Below, one piece after another: positions 53,641 through 64,000 of a DNA stretch of 64,000 nt (within the stretch, counting starts at the first letter, position 1; every line of letters begins with the position of its first letter). Where the stretch lies: positions 1-64,000 of the forward strand of contig WNNJ02002600.1 in assembly GCA_012934845.2 (NCBI GenBank), written 5' to 3'. The stretch comes from Pomphorhynchus laevis. Lineage: Eukaryota > Acanthocephala > Palaeacanthocephala > Echinorhynchida > Pomphorhynchidae. A program made the translations under genes and the position numbers. A model generated the notes under the pieces. The model did no database searches, was not told where the DNA came from, and saw only the letters and a program-made list of their open reading frames with translations.

Positions 53641-54201
53641 ATGGAATGAATAAATTTTAAGATTGACATTGTTGAACTCTCACTTTTGTAATACTTATTT
53701 GATACGCCCAATGCTGATAAGCAATGTGATAAATAACGATTTTCTCTTTATAATTAAGAGAGATTAATAAATTACTAATTAATAATTATGGTTTAATTAA
53801 TTATTTAACTATAACTAATTATTATATAAAATATTATAATTCATATTATTTATTACACATAATAATACAATTAGCTGCACTAATATAAATTTCAACGAAA
53901 TTAAAAACCAAACTCTTTAAGACAAGTTTCTTACTGTTATTTTCGATAGTGAACATATCAAATTATAGTTTAGCATGGCTATATATAAAAGAATCTTAAT
54001 AGTTTATAAGAAGGTCGCAAAGTCTATCTAAGAACAAGTTAATGTGAAAATAATCTGTGTGGCTATTACGAATAATCAAGAGTCAATAGGAAATTATACA
54101 TTTCAACACATTTGACATTATAAAACTTTCCCATTCCGAATTTCTCAGCTAAATACCTTCATAGATTATTATAAAACATGCTTTTTAATCTACCTTGTTG
54201 A

Positions 54202-54305
54202 TTAAATGGCTCTGTTGTACTTTCCACTGTAAAGATTATCATCACCAACAAGACTAATACGAACGTAATACCACAATTTGGAAGTCACGTTGTCACATGG
54301 GTAAG
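54202..54305 (-). CDS. Candidate second exon downstream of the 55.6-kb start exon
   Basis: After ACAAAAG the minus strand is open in phase 1 for 33 codons to TAA (YPCDNVTSKLWYYVRISLVG). The phase matches the exon ending at 55529. An alternative frame over the same DNA is hydrophobic (GITFVLVLLVMIIFTVE) with a donor CAAG|GTAGAT, so the reading is ambiguous. Confidence 0.3.
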
Positions 54306-55149
54306 CTTTTGTATCAGGAAAATGTTTGATTTTAGATTATTATTCTGTTGTGTTGCCCTTGATTTCTATTAATACTTGTAAATATCGACGTGAACTGAAC
54401 TGCTTGATGATAAACACGTTTATTTTTCTCTACAGCCGAATCTAGTTGATAATTATACGCATCAGAGATATTTTTCCACATAGGGTATCGTATACGAAAT
54501 ACGATAGAAATTCGAAAACGATAGCTACAACCTATTTTCGGATATATTTAACTCTATTCCCTTGGTTGTTACAACAAAGTTTAATTCAATCTATAACTTT
54601 AATATACGATTGTTAGATATAAAATACGATCAAAAATATATCTTAAATTTTATTTATAAATTTTATCGTTATATAAATATAACGATAAATTTTTTTATTA
54701 AATATTTAATATTATTAAATCTATATATTAATATATTAATATTTAAATATTATTAAATCTTATAATTTATTATAGGATTTATTATTTATAGTTATTTATA
54801 TTTATTTTTAAATACAATATATTAACTATTGTAAAATAGTTAAAATACTATTGTATTTTTAAAATACTATTTAAATAGTATTTGATTATTTACAAACGAG
54901 GGGTAGGGTTAAAAATAAAAATAAAATATAACTTTATGTACGCAACATTTTACATTTTTGCATGGATGCTTATTTATAAATATTAGCAATTAAAATGTAT
55001 TGTAGTTAAATATATAATAGTGTTTTACTAAATACAATTAAATTATTGTAGTATATATTTTAATATAAAATAAATATTTACGATGTTATATAACATGTCA
55101 TACATGATTATGTAACATAATTGATTTTTTATTTTTTATTTAAACTTTA

Positions 55150-55270
55150 TATTAATATAAATTGTATAAAATCTAATAATTATTTATTATTTATAATTAT
55201 TTTTAATTTGTTTATAGTATAAAATACGTAAACTCCGTTAGCTGATATGATTAATATAACATATATTTTA
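55150..55270 (+). repeat. Penelope tail fragment
   Basis: Only the last part of the tail remains: TATAAATTGTATAAAATC, AT-rich filler, then AAAATACGTAAACTCCGTTA and GCTGATATGATTAATA, the shared terminal motif. Confidence 0.55.
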
Positions 55271-55528
55271 GTAAACATCAAACTGAATTATGTTATACCA
55301 ATTCATTCACGAATTAATAATTCAGCGCATATGAATAATAAATAAAAAACGTTTTGAAATGACAAAAACAATTTAAAAATAATAAATACCGCGTTTATTT
55401 CGACATAATCAAATTGGAAATTGCTAATAAATGTCTACAACTGAATGATATTAAGATTGTCATGTAGTCTTTGTGATAAGCTCTTAAATTATTCTACTTT
55501 AGATATCGAGATTGCAAACATTACTCAC

Positions 55529-55691
55529 CTTTGTGCCATGTAACAAAAATGGCAATTATCAGATAAAGTGAGGTAATAATTTCTGCATTTTTTGAATGGG
55601 AAAGTCGTAGCACGTTAAGTACATTAAATTTTAATGCACCTGTTGCATCGCTGCTTTCATTGTAAATTGCTACCTTTACGTTCGCAGACAT
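55529..55691 (-). CDS. Candidate first exon of a membrane protein gene
   Basis: ATG at 55689-55691 opens 54 codons to a strong donor G|GTGAGT (phase 1). It reads MSANVKVAIYNESSDATG, then a basic stretch and the hydrophobic segment EIITSLYLIIAIFVTW. Coding-like composition in A+T-rich flanks. It cannot be the APP-like gene's missing 5' exon because phase 1 does not fit exon 2. Family not recognised. Confidence 0.45.
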
Positions 55692-55699
55692 TAGTTATA

Positions 55700-58600
55700 T
55701 TTTACTGGTATTTTTGCGCTCTAGGATACAATCAAATATACAATTTACATAGATAGGTCTAGACATATATTTCAAATTTTGGAAAACATTAAAGATGTGA
55801 ATTGTAACGAGTGCAACAGAGTTTAATTGGAATAACTAAATTATAATAATTTAAAAAGTGTAATGACGAAATTTTAAATAGATAATATTGATTTAAAAAT
55901 GATATTTTGGTTAATCCCTATTAAATATCTAATTATAATTAATTAATAAACATTGAAAAATCTATTTATTTAGAAAGTGAATAAAGATAAAAGATAAAGA
56001 GTAATGGTTGCATCTGTAATTTAATATTACGAATGGAATATTAAATTGGTAGTTCATGTATTATATTTTATATAGCATTCTAAACTAATCTATATAATAT
56101 GAATGTGATACAGAAAAATATTAGCTAATAGCCAAATATACTAGTTTGGTTCAGTTAAAGTTTGTTTTAAATAATTACAATATATAATATTGTTGCAATA
56201 TCAATTCATTTAATATATTATTATAATATATTAAAAGTTTGTTTTAAAATACCACAATATACAATACTAATGTTATAATATCAATTTATTTAATACATTA
56301 TAATATATTAAAAGTTTGTTTTAAATTACCACAATATACAATACTAATGTTATAATATCAATTTATTTAATACATTATAATATATTAAAAGTTTGTTTTA
56401 AATTATCACAATATAAAATAATATTATTATAATATAAATTTATTTTATATATCATAGTAGATTAATAATAAAATTTTAAATCGATAATATTGATTAATAC
56501 AAATCGATTAAGATCATATTTTAAATCGATAGTTACGATATTAAAAACAGATTTTTTAATAATAATCTAAATTAGATACTTGGCAAGGTATCTAATTTCT
56601 CATTGCTCCATTGATTACTAACTAATCCAGATTGAATAAAAAATGTATTAAAATTAACAATAATTATAAATATGGTAGTAGCACATTATTTAATTGGATA
56701 CTTGACAAAATATTTAATTATTTATTTCGGTCGATATATAAGTATTTGTTTATATTTATATCAAATATTTAATTATTTATTATAAAATAAATAATATTTA
56801 ATTATTTATTATTTATAAATTATTTATAAGTTAAAAATATAGTGGATATAAATGTCATTAAGTTTTTTAAATATACGAATTAACTCAATAAATATAGCCA
56901 AACATATAATTGACTAAAACGAATAAATAGATAATTGATAATACAAATATTACCATGTAAATATTTGTATGTATTTATCAATAAAAATAATTAATGGATT
57001 ATCACTAATTATTATCATTAATCGTTATTATATAACGATAAAAGTTAATCTAGATATGAATATATGGGCAAACTATATAAACACAAATGAAAAATATTCA
57101 AAAGAATTTTTAAAAGTTATTTAATATTAGAAATATACTCAAATACAAATATTTATAATCATTTCTAGTTATAAATATGTACCTGAATATAATCGAAATA
57201 TTTGAGTCCTGGATATGTAAATATTTGAGTCTTGGATATGTACTACAGAACCCGGTTATATCGAAGAACTACATATCGATAATATTGATTAATTGGAATA
57301 ATTAACAAAGAACTTTTAATATCTTTTTGAAAATAAATTTCAAATAATAATAGCTTATAATATATTTTATAATAGATTTTATGAGCATCTAATTAAAAAG
57401 CAGATACGTGTTTATACAAAAAAGAAATAAAATATCAATGAAGATATGAAACCAAAAAGAAGATGATGCATTTGATAACTACTCCTTAATATTTAATAAA
57501 TATGATGAAAAGATGAAGAATTGTAAATTTCAAATATGATGACAGTAACAGTCCAAATATCATTTTTAATGTATAAAATAAAAAATATTTTTTTCTGGCT
57601 GCATATAAATCAGCATGCAAGAATATATATCTGTAATGAATGCTTTTAATCTAATTTATAAAATATTCAAAAAATAGTTTTTTAAATGACGTCAAAATCG
57701 GATACGTCGTGTCCACATTTTTATCCAAGTTCTCCTAAAAGGAAGTAAATGTAAAGAAATAAATCAGTTGCATATAAGGAATACGCAGATGGTGAATAAT
57801 TCGCTTACTAATCGGTTTACATAAAAATGTTTGAAACGTTTACTAATCCGTTTAAGATTATGATCCGCTAAAATACTCCGCTTTTGATTGTTTAGTAAAT
57901 TTCAGATTATTTTCTTCCGGTCGAATAAATTTCAGATAAATTGTAAAATTATTAATAAAAGTTAGTAAAGTTAAATAGTTACATCAATAATGTAGATAAT
58001 TATGATTCGCGTAGGATTACTTTCGAAGTAAATTTAATCATTTCTTGGCTTTTCCCAAAAATCAAAAAAATAAATCTTTATTAGTGAATTTTCACTAATG
58101 CAAAATGTTTTGTCGAAGTGGCCAATTGCACTTACGGAAATTTACTTATATTTACTAACTTTTTGATTACCGGGGATATAGTTAAGTAATTTGACGTAAG
58201 TCTTTTAAATAAAAAAATAACTAAAGATATTTTGCTTTTTTATATTCCCGTGGATATAGTCAAGCAATGAAAAATAATAAATTACTATAAGAATAAATTA
58301 TATAGCAAAAGTTAAAGATTAAAGTTACCGAACCGATTCGTCAATCTTTATTATCTTTTAAGAGTACCTTACAAAATGATTTGTTGAATACAATGAGTTT
58401 CATCGTTAAAATCGATGATTTAAAGTTAAAATAAAATAAACACATTTTTAACTTCATTCAAAAAGCATGCATTTTAACGTTTGATACCAATCAAAAATTA
58501 AATTATCCATTCATTAATTCAAATAATTTAACGTTGTTATCAGTTTTTAAAATGGAAAATGACTGATTGTAATTGATATTTTTTCTACAAATTTATAATT

Positions 58601-59080
58601 GACATTCACAAATTATAATGATTTTGTAATTTAATAATTAATAATATTTAATTATTATTATCATTGGTATTTAGTAATTAGTAATCAAAAGATTTCTCAT
58701 ATGATATTCTTTACAATACTTCTTAATATAAGATGATATTCAATATTATTAGATTCAGGTAAAATTGTGTCTCTCATCAAACTGTAATTACATAAACTAA
58801 TAATATTCGTTCTGAATATGTCAATGATTTATTATTCAATGTGCCTCAAAGCACACCTGATTATATTTTTGCATTTTAATATTGAATATTTAGCGTGGTT
58901 TGAGCTACAAAATAATTTTTTATTTCTCAGTTCTTTAGGAAATAAAAAATTAAACTAAATAAACATTGAGCTTTTTTGCTTTGTTAAGGATATTCACTGC
59001 AATCGAGGCTTATTAGGCTTCGAACCTAATAACATTCTACATTTTTTGATATATTAGCATAAGTATTAGTAGTCATTGCT
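55700..59080. other. A+T-rich region, no supported gene
   Basis: Contains a 77-bp tandem array (56157-56465) and several hairpins (about 56569-56598 and 58080-58099). No protein-coding block is convincing. Confidence 0.45.
56157..56465. repeat. 77-bp tandem repeat, four units
   Basis: Units begin AAAGTTTGTTTTAAA at 56157, 56234, 56311 and 56388, a constant 77-bp period. The middle units are nearly identical and the outer ones diverged. Confidence 0.9.
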
Positions 59081-59085
59081 TTTCA

Positions 59086-59118
59086 ATACGCAGCCCGGAT
59101 ACTTTCCGGGCTGCGTAT
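59086..59118. repeat. G+C-rich hairpin with 13-bp perfect arms
   Basis: ATACGCAGCCCGG, loop ATACTTT, CCGGGCTGCGTAT. It is unusually G+C-rich for this window and would be a very stable stem-loop as RNA. Function unknown. Confidence 0.85.
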
Positions 59119-59164
59119 ATGTATTTTGCAATAAAAATTAAGTGAACTATTGTTCACTTATTCA

Positions 59165-59300
59165 ACAATGAACAAGTGAACATGACAGTTCCACCTGATG
59201 ACCTCTATTCCTTATTCTGACTCATCTTATGTTATTTATTAGTCAATTCATAAAAATTGACTTTTATTTTAAATTTCAATCTTAAATCTTAACTTGATAT
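59165..59300 (+). repeat. Penelope tail fragment
   Basis: AACATGACAGTTCCACCTGA, TGACCTCTATTCC and GTCAATTCATAAAAATTGAC. The 3' half of the tail only. Confidence 0.65.
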
Positions 59301-59464
59301 AAATATAAATTGTATAAAATCTTTAGGATTTTATAAGGATTTATAAAATTCCTAAAGATTTTATTAAGATTTTATTAAAGATTTAAATTCTTCCTAAAGA
59401 TTTTAGGATTTTTTTATTATTATTTTACAATAAAGAAAACAACAAAATATTATTAAATTTTTTA

Positions 59465-59900
59465 AGCGAAATTTTTGTATGAATGGATAATAAACAATAT
59501 GCTTTATATTAGAATAACGTACACTAAATAATCAAATTTCACCAGACGAAATACGTCAATAACATGTATTTGACCCGGCTGCTATGTTGTGTCGAGGAAT
59601 ATAAGCCGAAACATGATAGCACAGCGTTTCCTTCTGAAGATCTTTAATCCTTATTCTGATAAATTGTCCGTTATTTATTTGTCAATTCATAAAAATTAAC
59701 TTATATTTTATATCTCAATTTTAAATTTATTTTTATATAAATATAAATTGTATAAAATCTAATACAATTATTTATTATTTATAATTATTTATCTTTTTTA
59801 ATTATTTATTAGTAAATTTTTATTTAACATTATTTTTTATTCATAAAAAATATAAAATACAGACTCAGTAACTCATCTGATTTGGCTGACATCATTAATT
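59465..59900 (+). repeat. Penelope tail repeat, near complete
   Basis: Carries ATGAATGGATAATAAACAAT, GTACACTAAATAATCAAATT, GAAATACGTCAATAACATGT, GGCTGCTATGTTGTGTCGAG, GCCGAAACATGATAGCACAG and the terminal AAAATACAGACTCAGTAAC. A solo tail without an RT. Confidence 0.7.
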
Positions 59901-60164
59901 TTCTATTAGGCATAACTTGATATTTTGCTCAAATATAATGATTCAGTAAAATATTTGCAAAATACAATATTGTATCTTATTGTATTTTACAATATCGTTT
60001 CTTGTATTAGTTTAATTACCACGCTTCAATATTACATACAAATATATTGATTTGTAATATGAAAGAGACAGTTGAATAGGCATTTTATAAATGCATATAA
60101 AATATCAATACTGTTAACTTACTAGTAATATTTTCTACCAATGATATATTCAATAAATATACAA

Positions 60165-60835
60165 TAAATATCTATTATCGTGCATTTCTCAATTGGAAAA
60201 ATTAATGAATTTAGCGATATAAGAATTTATAAACGACCGAAATCATTTCTGAATATTTACTTTTATTGATAATATCCCTTCTAAAAATACGTTAAGGTCT
60301 TTAAAAAACACACATACGTTTAAATATTACATATAATATTGATAATATTAATATTATTAATAATATTAATATTAATATTATTAATATTATATTAATATTA
60401 TAATAAATATTATATTATATAATATTCAATAAATATCTAATATGTAACTAATATCTAATATCTAATAAATAATATCTAACTTGTCCCTTGATATTATTGT
60501 ACATCTCACAATTTTAAAAATTAATGAATTCAGCGATATAAGGATTTTTAAACGACCGACATCATTTCTGAATATTTACTTTTATTGATAATGTCCATTC
60601 TTAAAATACGAAAAGGTCTTTTAAAAATACATACGTTTAAATATTACATATAATATTAATAATATTAATATAATATTAATATTATATTATATTAATATTA
60701 TAATAAATTTTATAATATTAATATTATAATAAAGATTATATTATATTCAATAAAGATCTAATATGTAACTAATATCTAATAAATTATATCTAACTTGCCT
60801 CTTGATATTATCGTACATCTCTCAATTTTAAAAAT
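60165..60835. repeat. About 320-bp tandem repeat, two and a bit units
   Basis: TTAATGAATTYAGCGATATA..CGACCGAMATCATTTCTGAA..ACATACGTTTAAATATTACA starts at about 60203 and 60522, and a third unit starts at about 60790 but is cut by the RTE element after CTCTCAATTTTAAAAATTGA. Confidence 0.8.
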
Positions 60836-61190
60836 TGAGAAAAAAGGAGTGTCCTGTAGATATACAGGGTAGCTGCGATTTAAGCAAGCTTTGGCTTGAC
60901 GAATAAGCAGTCGCGGACAGCTAGCAGTAGCGTTATCGCGATGGCGACGTATAGTGTGGCAGCCTTACGTCTATAAAATCCATCCATCCATTGGGGGCTT
61001 AACGCTATGATATGGCGAGTCGATCCCGCCATTAAATAAGGATCTGCCACTTGTTACCGGACAAGTTACACTATTGGATTAGTACCGGTTAGGCCCACCG
61101 CTTATAACTGTGGTTGACGATAGGCTCTGCGACAAGCCAGTCACAAAAACAAATAAGTCGTTATCAAAGAAAAATGGAACACACCTAAAA

Positions 61191-62744
61191 ATGCAAACAC
61201 GAAACATAGATAAGGCGTCCACTAAATTCGACGCGGTAAGACGAGGCCCGGTTTTACTGATAAATACGCGAGGGTTCCCGACGCATGGACGACGCCGGGA
61301 TTTAAGTAATCCAGTCCAGTGTTATAAAAACACAAATAAAGCTCACGAAAAGATGCGCGTAGCATCTCTAAACATTGGCACACTTACTAGTAGGACCGAA
61401 GAACTAGCGATGATGCTGCGAAGAAGGAAAATCGACGTATGTACATTACAAGAGACGAAATGGAGTGGTGCAAAAGCCTATGACTTGGAGCGCGAACGCG
61501 GCAATAACGGTTACAAACTTTTTTACAACGGTAACACTCGAACACGAAATGGGGTTGGTATAGCTATCTCCGAGCAGTTCCGTGATGCTGTAAAGGAGGT
61601 GAATCGTTACGACGACCGGCTAATGAAGATATCCATCGTTACCATGGAGCGAACAATTCACATTTTCTCTGCTTATGCACCACAGACAGGACAAAGCGAA
61701 TCAGCGAAAGATACATTTTGGGAGATGCTGGACAGCAACACACGCAAAATTCCCGCTGAAGATTATCTAATAATCGCAGGAGATCTCAACGGTCATGTTG
61801 GCCAACGGGCCGAAGGAAATCAGTGCCATGGTGGAAATGGATACGGTCAGAGAAACAAAGATGGCGAGCGCATTGTCGACTTCTCAGACTCCCACGACCT
61901 CATCATCACCAATACATGGTTCATAAAGCGGCCCACACAGCTTCCAACATACTACAGTGGAGTAAACAAATCGCAGATTGACTTCATTCTTGTACGGCGC
62001 AAACAAATGTCCACTGTACATGACGTAAAGGTCATACCTTATGAGACAACAGCAGCACAGCATCGTCCCGTAATCGCAGTTTTGAATATTAAACCACCCA
62101 AACAACATCAGGAAAAGCGTACCGGCCCATCACGCATCAAGTGGTGGCGATTCCACGAGAAGGAGTCTGAAATGATACATCGCATACAATTGCCTGACGT
62201 AACAGACGTCGAGAACACATGGAACAGAGTCAAAGATATTATCCACATCGCCGCCAAAAAGACAATTGGATCCACCAAGCCCGGAAGACGCTACATCAAT
62301 TTTGATACTTGGCTTTGGACAGATGAGGTGAAAATGAGGGTGCGTGAAAAGAAGCGACAATATCACGTATTCCTCGATGATAAGACCCATGTAAATTGGC
62401 AGAAGTATCACGAAGCCAAGCGTAAAGCGAAGAAAGCCGTGGCGTCCGCACGAGCCATTCATTATGAGGAAGTGTACAAGAAGCTGGATACTCGAGACGG
62501 CGAACGCGACCTTTTCCGACTTCTCAAGCTCCGCCACAAACAAACTCAGGACATCGAAAAGTTCCACTGCGTTAATGATAAAAACGGCGAACAAATCGTA
62601 GGTCGACCAGAAGTTTTAGAAAGATGGCGTGAGTATTTTGAGGAAGTATGTACTGAAGGGTTCACTCACCCCCAATCTCACAAGCCCAAACAGTACTCGG
62701 TCCATTACTCCCAATTAGCACGGAGGAAGTTGATGAAGCGTTAA
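61191..62744 (+). CDS. RTE endonuclease half (frameshifted)
   Basis: Starts at the first in-frame ATG. The frame is open upstream to about 61110 without one. Endonuclease blocks are RVASLNIGTLTSR, VCTLQETKWSG, IFSAYAPQTG, IIAGDLNGHVG, QIDFILVRRK and AQHRPVIAVL. A basic linker follows, with SARAIHYEEVYKKLDTRDGE. After ERWREYFEEVCTEGFTHP the frame runs into junk and stops at 62744, because the run of five C at 62669-62673 is one base short. Confidence 0.88.
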   Translation: MQTRNIDKASTKFDAVRRGPVLLINTRGFPTHGRRRDLSNPVQCYKNTNKAHEKMRVASLNIGTLTSRTEELAMMLRRRKIDVCTLQETKWSGAKAYDLERERGNNGYKLFYNGNTRTRNGVGIAISEQFRDAVKEVNRYDDRLMKISIVTMERTIHIFSAYAPQTGQSESAKDTFWEMLDSNTRKIPAEDYLIIAGDLNGHVGQRAEGNQCHGGNGYGQRNKDGERIVDFSDSHDLIITNTWFIKRPTQLPTYYSGVNKSQIDFILVRRKQMSTVHDVKVIPYETTAAQHRPVIAVLNIKPPKQHQEKRTGPSRIKWWRFHEKESEMIHRIQLPDVTDVENTWNRVKDIIHIAAKKTIGSTKPGRRYINFDTWLWTDEVKMRVREKKRQYHVFLDDKTHVNWQKYHEAKRKAKKAVASARAIHYEEVYKKLDTRDGERDLFRLLKLRHKQTQDIEKFHCVNDKNGEQIVGRPEVLERWREYFEEVCTEGFTHPQSHKPKQYSVHYSQLARRKLMKR

Positions 62745-64000
62745 AGAGGACAAAGAAGGGAAAAACAGCAGGCCCAGATGACATCTCAGCCGAGCTATGG
62801 AAATCCAAGTGCTGGAACCCAGCACCTTGGTTAGCGAAACTCTTTAACAAAATCATCGAAGAACACACAACACCGACTGATTGGCAATATAGCACCACGG
62901 TACCAATTTGGAAAAAGAAAGGAAATCCAGCTGAATGTTCAAACTACCGCCCTATCAGATTGCTATCTCATACTATGAAGGTATTCGAGCGAATTCTTGA
63001 CCAGCGTATACGCAAAATCGCAAATTGTACAATCAATCAGGCTGGTTTCGTCAAGGGATGTGGCACCATCGACGCCATACATGCCGCGCGGCTGCTGATC
63101 GAAAAATATCGGGAAAAAGACACACCTCTTCACATAGCATTCCTCGACTTAGAGAAAGCTTTCGATCGCGTTCCACATGAGCTTATCTGGCATGCGCTAC
63201 GCCAACATCAAATCCCAGAGCATCTGGTTGAGTGGGTCAAGCTGCTCTACATCGGCCCAAGAAGCAGAGTACGATGCACAGCTGGAGTATCAAAATTATT
63301 TCGTATTTCCGTCGGCGTCCACCAAGGAAGCGTGCTTTCGCCACTTCTGTTTATTCTGGTCATGGATACCTTAACGAGCGGCATTCAGCGTCAAGCACCT
63401 TATACCCTACTATATGCGGACGACGTCTTTCTAGCTTCCGTCAATAAGACCGACCTCACGCAGTTAGTCAAGCTTTGGAATGACAGATTAGCACAACATG
63501 GCCTGCGGCTAAACACTAGGAAGACTGAGTACTTGACGACCAATACAAACGATACGGGCACGATCAATATCAACGGAACAGACCTTCCACGGACCGAAAA
63601 TTTTAAATATCTAGGATCGGTGCTCTCAGCTGATGGCGAATTGAACAACGAAATAACTGCCAGAATCAATGCTACATGGATGAAGTGGCGTGCTACAACT
63701 GGCATAATGTGCGACCGCAAAATGAAGGATAGCATAAAGTCAAAGATATATCAAAGCGTTATTCGTCCCATTGCTCTTTATGGAGCAGAATGCTGGCCTA
63801 TCACAAAGATAGCGGAACGTCGTCTCGCTGTCATGGAGACGAAGATGCTTCGATGGACAAGCGGTTTTAGTCTCCTAAATCGGGTTCGCAATGATGATAT
63901 TTACCGACGATACGGTGTGATGCCTATCCGTGAGAAAATGCTAGAAGCCCGTCTCCGCTGGTTTGGCCACACTCTACGGGCACATGACGGTTCCATCGCA
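62672..64000 (+). pseudogene. RTE reverse transcriptase half (partial, window edge)
   Basis: Continues the protein in the next frame, open to the window edge. It reads PISTEEVDEAL, GPDDISAELWK, VPIWKKKGNP, CSNYRPIRLLS, IAFLDLEKAFDRVP (motif A), VGVHQGSVLSPLLFILVMD (motif B), TLLYADDVFLAS (motif C, YADD at 63413), NFKYLGSVLSADGE and RPIALYGAECWP. Apart from the indel at 62669-62673 no lesion is seen, so the copy is young. Confidence 0.88.

Larger units (their letters stand above)
60836..64000 (+). mobile_element. RTE-type LINE, runs off the right edge
   Basis: Composition jumps at 60836. The 5' region (60836-61190) is followed by one long coding region with apurinic endonuclease then RT, the order and protein type of RTE elements. 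A single one-base indel near 62670 splits it. The element is inserted in the third unit of the local tandem repeat. The 3' end lies outside the window. Confidence 0.92.

Noticed and set aside
55529-55691. Signal-peptide first exon of the APP-like gene
   Set aside because: It ends in phase 1, while exon 2 must be entered in phase 0. The block at 18296-18364 fits in phase, length and donor.

Overview
This is a piece of a eukaryotic, animal nuclear genome. It is strongly A+T-biased (roughly three quarters A+T by eye), its genes are split by introns from 49 bp to several kb, and it is crowded with retroelements. Penelope-like elements, an RTE-type LINE, a jockey/I-like LINE family and a second LINE type with a C-terminal nuclease-like domain sit side by side. 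An AT-rich, TE-rich invertebrate such as a worm-like parasite or nematode would fit. The sequence alone does not fix the species.

The best-supported host gene is on the minus strand at 684-18364. It is an amyloid precursor protein (APP) family gene that I could assemble from eight exons with consistent phases, giving 636 residues: signal peptide, growth-factor-like domain, copper-domain fold with all six cysteines at the same spacing as human APP, acidic stretch, E2 helices, one membrane segment and a cytoplasmic NPNY motif. Its introns hold most of the repeats of the first 18 kb: a Penelope fragment, two LINE copies, a 15-bp near-palindromic minisatellite, another tandem array, and a 490-bp inverted repeat with one hammerhead self-cleaving ribozyme per arm.

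From 18.6 to 27 kb the DNA is very A+T rich, with a few exon-like blocks on the minus strand, tandem duplications and small repeat remnants. From 27.2 to 35.5 kb two copies of one LINE family lie head to head: a decayed minus copy, and a plus copy whose two ORFs are both open. From 36 to 46 kb come a third LINE fragment and a field of Penelope-like elements in both orientations. One is interrupted by a 2.4-unit tandem repeat flanked by a 14-bp target duplication, which looks like a retrozyme. Three inverted-pair elements with CTGATGA-type cores lie at 44.5-45.5 kb. Exon-like blocks of an unrecognised minus-strand gene occur at 45.9-46.3 kb and 54.2-55.7 kb. A hAT-like MITE, another decayed LINE copy and more Penelope tails fill 48-60 kb. 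An RTE LINE with a single frameshift runs off the right edge.

The strongest signals beyond ordinary annotation are the divergent APP gene, the intact hammerhead pair in a fold-back element, the retrozyme-like insertion, and an unusual density of near-perfect short hairpins across the non-coding DNA.
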